Source: Clavelina lepadiformis
Lineage: Eukaryota > Chordata > Ascidiacea > Aplousobranchia > Clavelinidae
DNA length: 64,000 nt
Direction of reading: 5' to 3'
Assembly: GCF_947623445.1 (NCBI RefSeq)
Contig: NC_135242.1
Span: forward strand, 16,120,001 to 16,184,000
Position numbers and translations under genes: made by a program. The notes under the pieces are model-generated. The model worked only from the letters and a program-made list of their open reading frames with translations, had not been told where the DNA came from and made no database searches. Each line of letters begins with the position of its first letter. Positions within the stretch are counted from its first letter, which is position 1. Shown here one piece after another: positions 12,801-27,684 of this stretch.

Positions 12801-15800
12801 GTACAGTTATACTGACCGAGGCCTAGGCTATAAAGCAATTTTAAGTTATTTATTTAATATAGCAAACATCTGAAACACTGTTTTGCGTTTTTAGGTGGAA
12901 ATACTAATACAGGCCGGGCTTTATCATTTGGATTGTACACGGCTATGGCCCCGGCAAACGGTGCTCGTCCTTACATTGACAAGGTTGCGCTTGTTTTAAC
13001 GGACGGGAGAAGCCAAGACGGTGTGGGAAATCCAGCAAGAGAGCTACGACAAGCTGGAGTCAAGGTACGAGTGCGCTGTTTTATGTTTATACTGGCCTGT
13101 AGCTATATAGTTAAATATACAAGGCAAAATATAAGCAAAATTTGTAATGTGTATATTCTTCTGTAGATGATTGCGATTGGTGTAGGTGATGCGGATGTGC
13201 ACGAATTGAAGCAAATTGCAACTCCGCCTTATGATTCGTCGGTTTATCACGTAAAAGATTATGATGCAATAAAAGGCATCCAGACGGTTTTGGCCGCAAA
13301 GCTTTGCGAGGGTGACAGTAAGTTAGCAAATGCTCTTGTTTACATTTTTAAAAATCAACTTTCTTTTCGAAATCTTACATTTCACATTCTGTGATGTTTT
13401 GCTTGTTAATTGCTATGACAATACATCATTCCAGTACCACGACACAGTAGATGTGGATGTCCCGCTGGCCCTCCTGGCCGCCCAGGCGTTCCTGGACAAG
13501 ATGTAAGTTGATGATGTTGTGTAACTTAAAATGTTAACATGTAATATGTTATCGGGTTTGTTGTTTAAACATTTTAGTTAAAAACTCTAATAAAGTGCTG
13601 TTTTCAACTTTTCAGGGTAAACCGGGTGAAGCAGTCAAAGGTTCCAAGGGCGATCCTTTCAGCGTCATTCATGTGGTAGGCAATCACTGATCTTTAACAT
13701 AAATTAAATACTTTACAACTTGCCTTGTTCAGCACAATATATAATACAAGTTATTACAGTATTACAGTACAAGTTATTACAGCTAGTTAGTATTAGGCAT
13801 TTTCTCATGTTACGTTAATAATTTCTCTATTGTAACGATTTAGAATTACGAGGCGCAGTCTATAACAGCAAACAACGGAGATGGAAGTGTTGTGGATCTT
13901 GATCTTCCCCACGATTTAGTGGCGGTAAGTTTAAACATGATGTTCAGTAGTTTTACTTAATGTTGGTTGGACAATTTGTTGAACTAAAAGTTGGTTCTCG
14001 TTTGACAATTTGTAGAGAAGCGCCAAAGACGGTGCCACTTTCTTTGCAATGCCAGGTCCACCGGGAGCACAGGTTAGCAAATCATGCACGTTTGTACATT
14101 TTCTTACTTTTAAAACATCCATCAATTGTCATTGTGTTAAAGTAGAACGCTTGCAGTGTTGGTGATTGTTTAGTGATTGGTTTAAAGCAATTTGCCCCAT
14201 TTCGATAACAATCAAGTACTGGACATTTGTTTAAAACTTTAGATAAGTTCTGAGAACGTATAAAAGCGTTTAATAAACTGGGTTTATTAAATGCCGTGCC
14301 ATGCTTGATGGCTTATATATCTACCTTTCATTCCAAAATAATGCCATCGTGTAGACACACGGTAATTTTGGAACTTCATTCTAAAAACGTATTATGTCAA
14401 TATACGGCTAAACTAATGCATGTTGACGTCTGTGTATCACCAGCTTTGTAATATGTGACTTGTTTTGCTTTCTCTTGAACGCTCAATGATCATGTTATCA
14501 TTCCGATCTAATCACATCACTTGCTAACGTCTTATATTTCTCTGCAATGCAATCATTATATTCTTGGATGGACAGGGACCACAGGGTACCATGGTGAGTA
14601 AAACTGAGCCTAACTGTCCCTGACCTCTTTGCTTGTTTTATACATAATTGTGCTTATCATCAATCATATATGGTTCGAAAAATCCTTACTTGTTGTACAT
14701 ATTTATGTAATAAAGTGAACATAAATATGAATGGACTGTAAGCATGTCGTAGGCTACCTTAAAGACATTTTCGTCTTTTAATCACATGTCATAACGGTAA
14801 AGATAACACAGATAACGACATGAAGGTGATTATTGGATTAATTTGTTTAAGGGTCCTCCAGGAACACCAGGAAGTAATGGAGAGCCAGGTCCACCGGGAT
14901 CACCGGTAAGACATTATGTTGTATTGATTGGCAAGTTAAATATCTTCCAGTCTGTAGAGCCTAATTCAAAGTTACCATGGCTTGATTTTGCTGTGCTTGT
15001 GCAGGGATCGGCTGGTGCACAAGGACCTGTGGGAATACCAGGTAGAAATGGAGTTGAGGGGCCACCTGGAGCACCGGTGAGTTGCGTTGTAACTGGGTAT
15101 GAGCTATTAAGGTAGCTTGTATTTTGAACGCACTTAGTAGAAAGGACTTATTAAAAGCGACATTTTTCAACATTTAGGGCTCAAGGGGCACAATTGGTGC
15201 ACGTGGCCCACCCGGCTCTATGAGTTCTTCTGAGCAGAAAACTATGATGAAAATGACCGAAGATGTCGCCAAACGTGTATCTCAACGTATGTTAAACCCT
15301 CATAGAAATTCTGTACAACGTTGTGCTATAGGATAAGCCCGTACCTAGTTTTATCGTGGCAACTAATGCAAACAGCCTAAATTAAATCCGTAATTTGATA
15401 GCATTTTCTTCATACAAATCATACCAATTCCAGGCAATACATTCTTAGTAAACTCTTCGTCTGAAAAACTTTGCATACTTTTGCAGAAGAGGTCAGGCAG
15501 ACCTTGGATGAAATGAATGATGATCGTCGTATCCTACGCAATGTTCGATCAGGAGGTCCAAGCCAGAAGGGGCCGCCAGGGCCACCTGGACCACCTGGTC
15601 CTCCTGGATCTAGAGGTTACAACGTACGTACTGCCTTATTCGGTTTCTTTTATATTGCCCCGTTGACTATAGGAACTGTTCACTTGTACAGCATGTGTTT
15701 TAATTTCATGGCAATAGGGTTTCGAAGGCCCGGCAGGAATACAAGGTCCGGCAGGATCTCCTGGACCTAAAGGAAGTGTCGGCACAAAAGGTGATTTTCG

Positions 15801-16807
15801 ACCTGCCATTTGTTTCATCCTGTACTACTACAAATAGATATAGAATGCCAATCCTGTATTATATCACACTCCACCAACTTTTTTCAAATTTTTTATATTC
15901 GTAAGAATTTAAAATAGATCATCTCTTTCTTCATTTACTTTTCTAACTAGTTAAGCCCTTTAAAATTCATATCGGTAACAGCCACTTCAGTTGCTCTAAA
16001 GAGCCAGTCGGTCAATTTCATACATACGCCAGGTAGTCTAGATATCGCTTGAAGTACTTTGAACATGAGACATGACGGGCATGAGAAAAAAAACTTTGCT
16101 AACAAATTGTTTTAGTGCCGGTTTATTATGATAGCCCAAAAAGTTACAAGTTTAGTCTCCATCATTTCTTGAAGGAGAAACATAAAAATTCAAACGTTCA
16201 TAATATACTGTACATGAACGTTTTTCCAACATTTGTAATTTTTTTACCGACATTGCAGCGTTTTGGCCTAAACAGATAATAGCTTGACTTTAATTATCTC
16301 GAATCATTTGCTAATGTAGCAAGCATTAGCAACAGCACAAATAACATTTTTATATTCAGTTAATACTTTTCGTTAAAATAACTGCTCTATTCAGGTGATT
16401 TGGGAGACAAAGGAGCAAGAGGTCCGCCAGGTCATGGTATTCCAGGTCCAACTGGACCACCAGGACCAAGAGGTATGCAAAATTAATCCCAATTTGTAAA
16501 TACATCATCACTGCAACGTTTCTTTGTAATTATTTAGTTGGGCCTCACCATAAGCACAACTGTTGAGCTTCCATCTTTAAAAAGAGTTGTTAAGGCTGAT
16601 TCATAAACCGTTAAGTGCTTATGCATATAAGTCACTTTGAGTGCTTATTTTCTATGTGTTATATTTACTGATCGCAATTTCTTTCCAGGACTTCGTGGAA
16701 AGAAGGGCGTTGGTAAACCTGGAAAGCCAGGAAAACCAGGCAAACCGGGTAAATCCAAAAAAGCTAAGTACAAAAAGAGAAGACCAGCGCTAGACTTGAA
16801 TCGTTGA
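708..16807 (+). CDS. Giant secreted CCP(sushi)-vWA-collagen protein, 60 exons, 5' partial
   Basis: Sixty exons join in one frame to give about 2,406 residues and a TGA stop at 16805-16807. The order is 32 sushi modules (708-12300), one von Willebrand A domain (12386-13317), then an interrupted Gly-X-Y collagen domain (13435-16807) with a basic tail rich in Lys and Arg. The sushi modules have six cysteines, as in selectins: the four canonical ones plus a C2-C3 pair framing a short Y-x-S loop. No membrane segment is visible after the collagen, so the product is probably secreted matrix or defence material; this role is inferred. Single-exon modules are mostly 177 nt with phase-1 borders, so they can be shuffled without breaking the frame. 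The start codon and signal peptide lie upstream of the visible exons. I know no vertebrate protein with exactly this order; parts recall SVEP1, selectins and vWA-collagens. Exon lists are in the sub-entries. Confidence 0.9.
3938..5934 (+). repeat. Tandem duplication inside the sushi gene, copy 1
   Basis: This 1,997-bp unit is repeated head to tail at 5935-7941 with only scattered differences, introns included. Its exons are 4060-4190, 4322-4416, 4486-4567, 4711-4805, 4928-5104, 5191-5272, 5450-5544 and 5663-5790, together 885 nt (295 codons, five sushi-module equivalents). The left edge lies in an intron and the right edge lies inside an exon, so the unit ends with a cut-off exon. A GTT trinucleotide is shared at the two parental breakpoints, which suits end joining at microhomology. 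Confidence 0.93.
5898..5946 (+). pseudogene. Truncated sushi exon at the duplication junction, ending in three stops
   Basis: The 3' acceptor and first 37 bases match the complete exon at 7905-8035. The exon is then fused to duplicated intron sequence after 5934. Read in the frame set by the upstream phase-2 donor (5790), it runs into TAA, TGA and TAG consecutively at 5938-5946. The next phase-2 acceptor, at 6057, keeps the frame, so normal messages should skip this remnant. If it is used, the protein ends after about 14 sushi modules. Confidence 0.8.
5935..7941 (+). repeat. Tandem duplication inside the sushi gene, copy 2
   Basis: Exons are 6057-6187, 6322-6416, 6492-6573, 6716-6810, 6934-7110, 7200-7281, 7458-7552 and 7671-7798, each the same length as in copy 1 and with the same splice phases. 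Replacements that I can see against copy 1 include Gly to Ala in the usually invariant Gly-Tyr motif at 6492, Met to Ile in that same exon, Gln to Arg near the end of 6322-6416, Gln to Arg and Thr to Ala in 6934-7110, Thr to Lys in 7200-7281 and Ala to Val in 7671-7798. The exon 6057-6187 shows no change. The unit passes into the intact exon 7905-8035. Confidence 0.93.
7905..12300 (+). other. End of sushi module 20, then modules 21-32 (15 exons)
   Basis: Exons: 7905-8035, 8149-8325, 8418-8594, 8802-8981, 9305-9399, 9473-9569, 9779-9955, 10099-10275, 10560-10736, 10863-10961, 11045-11122, 11225-11401, 11478-11654, 11853-12032, 12124-12300. Most are one module per exon with phase-1 borders and length 177 or 180 nt. 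Two modules are split, 9305/9473 at phase 0 and 10863/11045 at phase 1; the latter pair sums to 177. The exon 9473-9569 carries a five-residue insertion before the conserved Trp. The last module joins the vWA domain directly, with a Cys at the vWA start. Confidence 0.88.
8802..8981 (+). other. Degenerate sushi module 23 lacking cysteines 4 and 6
   Basis: The acceptor follows a weak TATTAG and the donor is GTAAGA at 8982. Cysteines 1, 2, 3 and 5 are present. The position of cysteine 4 reads Pro (Tyr-Thr-Pro-Lys) and cysteine 6 is replaced by a Met-Asp-Phe-Val end. In sushi folds the canonical second and fourth cysteines pair (here 4 and 6), so the missing residues are the two halves of one bond. 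The exon is otherwise in frame and bounded by normal phase-1 sites. Confidence 0.75.
12386..13317 (+). other. von Willebrand factor A domain (4 exons)
   Basis: Exons 12386-12506, 12580-12701, 12895-13064 and 13167-13317 encode about 188 residues. The metal-ion-dependent adhesion site looks complete: Asp-Gly-Ser-Trp-Ser after the first strand, the threonine in the Gly-Asn-Thr-Asn-Thr-Gly-Arg loop, and the aspartate in Leu-Thr-Asp-Gly-Arg. The typical strand ending Ala-Ile-Gly-Val-Gly is encoded at the start of 13167-13317. A complete site of this kind usually means divalent-cation-dependent ligand binding, as in matrilins, integrin alpha-I domains and vWA-collagens. The ligand cannot be read from the sequence. 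Confidence 0.92.
13435..16807 (+). other. Interrupted collagen triple-helix region and basic C-terminus (12 exons)
   Basis: Exons: 13435-13502, 13616-13675, 13844-13924, 14016-14072, 14576-14593, 14852-14905, 15005-15076, 15178-15286, 15487-15623, 15718-15790, 16395-16472, 16689-16807. Short Gly-X-Y blocks come first, then a non-collagenous stretch (13844-14050), a continuous block of about 21 triplets (14056-15219), a charged helical-looking interruption (15220-15570) and a final Gly-X-Y block. The C-terminus turns basic, with Lys-Lys and Lys-Arg-Arg clusters before the stop. Exons that begin with an intact Gly codon, and one of exactly 54 nt, are typical of collagen genes. Confidence 0.9.
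14576..14593 (+). other. 18-nt collagen microexon
   Basis: Six codons (Gly-Pro-Gln-Gly-Thr-Met) are flanked by GGACAG at the acceptor and GTGAGT at the donor, both phase 0. The exon exactly continues the Gly-X-Y register between 14016-14072 and 14852-14905, which supports it despite its size. Because it is two triplets in frame, skipping it would keep the protein readable. Confidence 0.72.
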
Positions 16808-19800
16808 GATGATTCATAACCAAACGCCGTATGAAGGCATAATAACCATGAAGCTGCTAAGCTTGATTGTAGTGTTATGCAAGGGACTATAGTTAAAGCA
16901 ATGAATTGACTTCACAAATTTGTTACAATTTTGTTTAACAGTATTAGCTTAAAGCAGCATATACCAATTTTTGCAAATATGTTTTGTAATTATATCAATT
17001 TGAATTTCTATTTCAAATTACCTAATTTTTACCTTTGCTTTTTCAAAATAACATCTTGCTTTACTTAGTTGTCTTTAGTTTCTTTCCCTAAGTCATCTTG
17101 AAGTTGTCTATTGATTGATGAACGCTGAAGTTTTGCTTGTGTTCTATGGCCTATGCTCTTATTGTAAAGTTATGAACCACGTAATCGTCTTCCTTGTCAG
17201 AATCTTTTCTTGCCTTACGTTTAATTGCGCTGTGCATACCTAACGTTTTTATTTCTTCTGAACTCTGCACACAATACAGCATAATTATATTTTGCGCGTG
17301 ACATACTTGTATAGTGATTGAATTTGGCAAAATAGTTACAAATATAATTTTTTCAGTTCGTGGATATCATGTGTCGTACAGAACGATTATGAAAATGCAA
17401 AATGTGGTTAAAAACACATCATTTGTTTATTAGCATATCGACCTATATATGATAATATACGAGTATAATGAAAAAACCTCGAACTCGCGTTATTTTCTGC
17501 AAGAAACCATCCAATTAAAAACGCTTTAAGTTATATCATAGACAATAGTGCATACAAACTTTCGTGCATATAGCATATAAAAGCTTAGCTGCTTCGACGA
17601 AAACGTACAAGCATGAATAGAACTTTGAGGAAGCGTGAACGAACGTATTAATGAAAAACTTTCGGCCATCAACAGTTGATATCTTTTTATGCACACATCG
17701 TATATTTATTCGAATAGAAGCTGCGGTGCGGCATCTAATCTTTTTGAAATCATTTCGTGATTAAACTTGTATTCAAATAAATCTTGTCATCAAGGGCGCT
17801 TTTTACTCAAGTGGGCAATACGGTAATCAGTCCAGTAAGGCAAGGACGTGTGCCAGCTTTTTGTGCGTAGACGGGGCATAGATGAAACAAATCTTGAAAA
17901 CAAGCAAAACAGTCAGTCAAGTTATACATATTTGATACATAACAAAAAAATGGAAAATTTTTTAGGCCTACTTCCATATCCATTTCCGCTTGATTCGGGG
18001 TATGGTTTTCTTGCTATAGTCAGTGTTGCCAGATAAAGCATATCTGAGGAAAAGCAAAATTTCACTCTACTGTACAATAAAAATGTTAGGTGGTCTCGTG
18101 ATTTGAACGAGAAAGTATAACCAAGCAATGTCAAGATGCATAGTGTTTGGATTGAACTTCTGATCCTAAGCACAAGAATCACATAAACAAGTATCATGTT
18201 CTCAAAAATGGCCGCTTTTACGCAAACAATAGTTTTAGCAAACAATGAATATCTCACCGACAAAAGTTTTGATCTATTTTCTGACAGTAATTACTCGCTG
18301 TTTTTTAATACAGTGGATAAAATAAAGGCATTGACAGTTAGGGATAAAGTGTTCACCTGGCGTGAAGCAACCAAATTGTGATTTCTGGACTTTGATCATG
18401 AAACAGCAACGTGGAATCGATTGCGCAAGATTTGCATTGGGCTAAAATACATCAGCCTATACTGCCTGTTGCACCTGTTACGTGGCACTGCTTGCAAGTA
18501 AATGGGTAAAAATTGCATTGTTAGGGAATTTCAACAGCAAACCTCTTGAAAAAACTGATAACGATTTATTAATAGTCTAAGAGATTTTGGTAATCGTTAT
18601 TATCTAAGTATTTGTTGACTTGTTGCACCCACTGTTTAACACTTTGCGTGACCGACATCGACCTGGTTTGAAATGAATTTTATGGCACATATTGCGCGCC
18701 ATCTTGTTTGCACGGCCTCTTTCTCTTTGGATACTCGTTGCTTTTTACGAAGGATTTTATGTTTGCCTTGCCACGAGCCTTTATATCACTGCTCACAATC
18801 AACTTAATCAGAACTGAGTTGCTCGTTTAGACGCCGCATGACTTGGCACAGTTAAACTGATGAATTTCACCTGCAACTCTGGAAGAACATCGATGACTGA
18901 TTAGAAGATGCTTTAGAACAAAGAAGATGGCATGACATAGGAAAAGGTAATTTTTTCAGCAAGTATTGCAGCTTTTCATAATAGCATCTTCCCTGCTTTT
19001 GAATGGTAGTTTGCTTCGGTTTCCTTGGAATCGCTCATGTACGTGTAATTGCATCAATGCAAAATTTACACCAATATTCAGTATTTAACCTTACAGTACA
19101 AGATGATAATAATTACAACCGAAATTGTTAAAAACGGTTACTACAAAGACAAATTTTGCTTATGGTGCAATTACACTTTGGTACGGTACCGTGATAATAG
19201 TTTTCAGCGTGTCTTTAAAATACATGTGGTCAGCATTATTGTATGATTTATAAAAAAGTTTAAACAACCCAAAAGACATTAACTACATGTGTATTTTAAC
19301 AGCACATGATGGATGAAGGCACTTAAAGTTAAAGATCACGGCATCAAGACGAAAATATTAAAAATCATCTTCGTCGTCAATAGTTATCCGTATTGGTCAC
19401 AACGTCACAGTTAATAGATTTGTTTGTTCAAGTAACATTCAACAAAAGTGCGTATCATATGACAAAGACTTTCGAAATGAACTAGTTTACTCGAATACAG
19501 TAACTGAACACATTCAAAATGTTCAACAGTATTTTTCTCCAAGGGCCCTCCAATATTTACAGTAACTCATAGTAATGTTCGGGTGTTGCAAATTCCAAAA
19601 AAGTTTTCGTTTAACATCTTCTAACTCCACATTAGCTCTGAAGCTTTAGTTATTAACCGCTAACAACGAATTATTCAACTGTAATATGTTGAAAAAAGTC
19701 GAATTCAATGAGCATGACATCATCATCCGTTTATAGACCATTTCACCAAAAGATGATTTTGCAACCAGACACTCAGAAACACGATTGTTTTGTCAAATTG

Positions 19801-21097
19801 TGTATCTGAGTGTTTCTCTGTAATTTCATGACAAGCAGCGGTCATCAACCAAATAATATCAAAGTTGGCTACATTTACAGTAAAACAAAAAACAACAAAT
19901 TAAGCATTAAATGTACAATTATACATTTAACCGTTTATTTTTTGTTAATTGCAGTACACTTGGAGAAATGACTGTGAATCGCCGAATGCTTTTTGAAGAA
20001 ATCTTCCCATTTTCTGGCTGAATTAACGAAGTGATAAACTATATTTACGATAGAATTGTTCGTTCAAAATATAGCATTAAATTATCAGTTACACATTTTG
20101 ACCTGTTCGCATTCATGCTTTTGTAAAACATGCTTGAATGTCGCACATGCAAAATACCGTTTGCATCACCTACGGCAGACGTTCATATTTTTTTGCATCG
20201 CCAGGTTTTGTGAACGTGATGGGAATAAATGTTTAAATTACACATCTTTGCAAGCTCGTTAATTATATCAGAAAATGTCAAGGTACGGCAAGCACCGGCA
20301 TCGGAAAACAAACACATTAAGTATGTTGCAATAAACTTGCAAGTCGCATTGTTAGTTTTTGTTATCGAGCGCTCTTATCGAACTACTTAAAATGGAGCCT
20401 TCCCTCTAATCACAGACGTAAATTTATCCAAGATAAAACTGTAGAGGCAAACATAGGTTAAACTATAACTGGGTCGCCGTGGTACCAGGGCACTCGATAC
20501 TTTAGGCTGGGAATATAGGTTTAGCGTAGTTTTCGAACTAGCGAATCAAAAAGTTCAAACAATGATTAGCAAACCTTCGTTATAACTCAAACAAAGTTCC
20601 GATAAACGACAACGCGGGTTATTAACACCGGCTAGTTAATCTTTAACCCTGTCATTTGAGAGGATGGTTGTGCCTCTTTCTTCACCATTGTTGACCTTCT
20701 CTGCGAACTACTCCGGCAATCCTGATTGCGTAATAAATTGTTACACAAGTTTTCTGTTTGATTAAGCGTACAATTTTTATAAAAATGTTTAGTGATTTAC
20801 TATGAAACCAAAGTTGAGTACGTAGCAAGTAAAACTTGTTGTTAATTACTATTAGATCCTATATATTCCGCTCATAAAAAATATCCTCCGGCTAAACGTC
20901 TCACAAGTGGTATGGGGTTGAGCAACAGAAAGAAAAACTATAGTTGACAAACTATAATAATCTAGCAATACAAATTCGGACTAGACCATAACGTTCTTCA
21001 AACAGGATATAACACTCAAAAACATTTACATCTTGATTTATGACATATTTGTTCTGCAAGCAATGTGTATATACCCCTTCAAAAGTACCCAACTATT
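16808..21097. other. 3' untranslated and intergenic sequence, no gene seen
   Basis: The sushi gene's 3' untranslated region starts here. A candidate AATAAA polyadenylation signal lies at 17776-17781, which would give a UTR of about 1 kb; this is a guess without transcript data. The rest is AT-rich, with only short stop-limited ORFs that lack recognisable motifs on either strand. Confidence 0.5.
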
Positions 21098-22656
21098 TTT
21101 GCAACAAGTCCTGAATGTCTATTCTTTCCGGTCAAACTTACCCGTCTGGTCGTGCAGGTTACTTCCCCATGCAATGTAGGTGTTACCTATTTATAACCAC
21201 CGTCCACACGTCATTTTGAAACGAGGGTAATGAAGCACACGCGGTTAAACAAGACATTGTCAAATTGACCATTTCATTGAAGGCCATGATTATATAAAAT
21301 CAAGGGCATCAAGTTGTTAACGTAAGTGGATCAAGTGCCCTTAAAACGTTGAGCAGCGATTACGAAAGTAAAATCAGGAAGGTTTGTTGAATGAACGCAC
21401 AAGCTCAAACTTGTATAAACAAGTTGATAGCTTAGGTCTTTAACAGAGTTGTCGTTAATTTTAAAAACTTGTTTGTTGAAATTGAAAATTTCCATCTATT
21501 GCCATTTTAAAACTCTTAATTGCACTGAACTTTCGTACTCAATGAGTCCAACAATTTATTGATTACTGGGTTATCTTGCTGTCACGGTGTTTATTTTGTC
21601 TATTAAAGCTTTTCATGTTGGTACACACATGTGATCTTTTTAAATGCTATTAAAATATTCGAGCTTATACACTACAGATCCGGAGATTATAGCGAAAGTT
21701 TGAAATAGGTTACCTGTGTAAAAATAGTATTGATATTTATTGATATTGTAATAGTTTGGTTACAGCCAGGCTATTCCAACCTTGTACATGTTATATCACT
21801 TGAAGACAGTTTGATCTATTCGGTTTCATGTTGTCAACTGAGCTAAGCCACAGTTTCCAAGGTAACATGTAATGTTTTATTGGGAATCATGCTTTATGGC
21901 CTGTCGTGGTAAATTACCCAATGTTTACCCATAGCTTGCCAACCCACCTGCGTCCTAAATAAATGTTGCATCGTATGAGCAATTTAAGAATGACGAAAAT
22001 GGCTTTTATGCTACATTGGCCAACACTCATTCATATGACACAATTACAACCACAAGCCAAAGATAGACTGTACCACGACTGATTTACATTCTACAAGGCG
22101 TAAAAAGAATACTTTGAAAATGAATTAAATCTCCAAACCGTGAAACCTACGTTTTGCAAAAGTGTGCTCGCTATCTAGCGCTTTGCAAGTAACAGTCTTG
22201 GAGCCAATTGTTTAGATGTTGTATTACTTTTAAATGAATGTATTGCAGCAAACCATCATAGCAACCTAATGTATTTGGTTGTTCTTCACTCTTCCGGAAA
22301 CTTTAACAACCGGCCATGTTGAAGTCAGGCACGTATTTCGAATTGACTTATGATGAAAGAGAGATTTTGTAATAAGATCACGGCCGCAGCCACAAATTAT
22401 GGCATAACTAACTGATTTTAGGATTATTTCAATCAACACAGGCTATATTTCTTAATGGCAGTGTTATAAAGTTTTTTGTTCAAAACGAGTTATCCAAACG
22501 TTTCCGTATTTTGCGCGTCATACACGCAGAAAGATGGCTGTGTATCAGGTTTGACGTTTGAAAGTTCAATGTTTGAGGGATTTGCAGACTTGTTGAAAGT
22601 TAAGCTTTCAAATTCCGAGTCGGCTGCGTGCTCCACATTACCGAGAAGGTTGATTG

Positions 22657-25640
<2,984 letters not shown>

Positions 25641-26300
25641 CTACGATAAAATGATATGGTCAACATTTACAACTACACCATTTAAATTATGAAGGAATAC
25701 ACTTAACTGTTTTATTCTAGATACGCTTAGGCTGTAATCCTGACTCTGTAAAAATGGGTGCTCCTCGAAAAAGCTGGATGTCCAACTCTGTCAAACTAAG
25801 CTAAATCTGCCAACAGATACTTTTAACCATGCATTTTTATAGGTCCAAAACTTCTTAAAAGCTCTGCCCTCTTTCTCCCCAATGTTCTTGTCGCAATTGC
25901 TATAGTCATTTCGTGCAAATACATCTCTTTATACAATGTCTTCATTCTGTGCGCATATGTCACACCTTAAACAATGGCACTATCAGGATATCACCAAGGG
26001 CTAGGCCATCTTATTTTGCAGTGAAGACCAATTATTTAATGAACAATGGCGGCCCAGTGGGCATTCATTCAGCTCACTGTTGGATGCCCAATTTAAATTC
26101 ATCACTGAATACAGTGAAACCTCGATAATACAACCCACTCTTGGAGAAAAATCCTGGTTACATTACCTGGCTACTTGCATTGTTGGCCATCAGTAACAAG
26201 CAGAGATGTACAACTTGTCGCAAAATTCAATTATTTACTATTAAGAGCATCAAGTAAACCCTAAAACACGCCCTAGCATGGCACAAGCGATATTAAACAA

Positions 26301-26384
26301 TTTCATAGATAATATTTTTCATGTTTCATTTCATAGATAATATTTTTCATGTTTCATTTCATAGATAATATTTTTCATGTTTCA
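26301..26384. repeat. Tandem repeat, three units of 28 bp
   Basis: Three perfect units begin TTTCATAGATAATATTTTTC and run on without gaps. The matching place in copy B (near 33377) has a single diverged unit, so the expansion followed the duplication. Confidence 0.9.
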
Positions 26385-26740
26385 TTTCATTGTCAGTACT
26401 CCATTGACATCAATCGATGAAACTATGTTATTTTAAGAATACTAAGTTTTAATTGAAGTGACTGGTCACACTAACGACGCAATTGAAATTAAACATTAAA
26501 CCCAACAAAGCAAGCCAACATGATTCACAAGTGATTTTCCAAAGGCCCGAGAGCATGAAAAATAGGATATTATAGTTGGGGTCATAAAAAGTGTTAATTT
26601 GATCGACGCAATCTTGTTAACAGAGTGGTTGTAAACTTAGGTTTCCCTGTAGGTACTAATAATAGATTATACCTCTGACATTCACTACGATAACAAAACT
26701 AACACTGCCACCGAAATTAGGAGCGCGGAGTTGAGCTTAC

Positions 26741-26794
26741 CGTTAATTTTTACAGTGAAAGGTGTGGCACCCTTTGCCAAAATGGAAGTAATGC
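26741..26794 (-). CDS. Candidate upstream exon of the TGS1 duplicate
   Basis: In the unique spacer between the two TGS1 blocks, a 54-nt open stretch is bounded by a good acceptor (TTTCTTTAG) and donor (GTAAGC). It starts and ends in phase 1, which matches the phase-1 acceptor of the first retained exon at 25640. Encoded residues include Ile-Thr-Ser-Ile-Leu-Ala-Lys-Gly. I do not recognise it and found no convincing start exon to join to it. It could be chance. Confidence 0.28.
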
Positions 26795-27684
26795 CTAAAG
26801 AAAAAACAAACAGGGCAGGATGTCTTTCAGTATTCCCTTTTTTGAGGAAATGGTGCAAGGTGCAAGTCACAAAGCAATTACTTGTTTTGAACTTGTAACA
26901 CATGTCCTTTGTTTGCATGCATGACCTGGAGACTTTACGACAATTGTTTGTTTTTAAAAGATGTATCAGCGGAAATGAAATTAATCTATTCCCGGACATA
27001 ATACATTCGGTTGTCTGCAAAACAACTCGGCTATCTGTTCTCATACATCTACGCTTTTTTTCTTTTCCTTTGCTTTTGTGTCTGGAAAAAAGTGAGTTTC
27101 GAAAACAAGTGTTTAACATGATTAGTGTATCCATGACCTTCTGTGAAAACAATAACAAATGTGCTGTGATCATGGGTGCCAACTTATTTCCATATGAAGT
27201 GCTATCTGCATGTAAAGTATGTTTGTTCTCTTCACCTTTCTGTTTTGGAGCTCGTTTTTCTCTTCTAACTCCTTGGCGGGTGTATCAGAAATTTTCATTG
27301 AAACATTGCCAAAAATTGTCTGGGCGCTTGCGGTTTGTGCACTTATTGCTGGGTATTTTTGTTTCAAACTATTGGAATATATCATTTTGTTCAAAACTGA
27401 ATCTGTAGGAATTAACATAAGAAGTAAGAACGATGTTATTTTGTGGAAGCGATTTCCAAAACTTTTTGCAACAAATCCTGAATGTCTATTCTTTCCGGTC
27501 GAATTTACCCGTCTGGTCGTGCAGGTTACTTCTCCATGCAACGTAGGTGTTACCTATGTATAACCACCGTCCACACGTCATTTTGAAACGAGGGTAATGA
27601 AGCACACGCGGTTAAACAAGACGTTGTCAAATTGACCATTTCATTGAAGGCCATGATTAACAAACCAAGGGTGTCAACGTAAGG

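Noticed and set aside
26902..27563. Plus-strand ORFs of 168 and 114 codons beside the TGS1 duplicate
   Set aside because: Low-complexity Phe/Leu/Ser composition, overlapping minus-strand ORFs and no family motif; the second runs into duplicated non-coding sequence.
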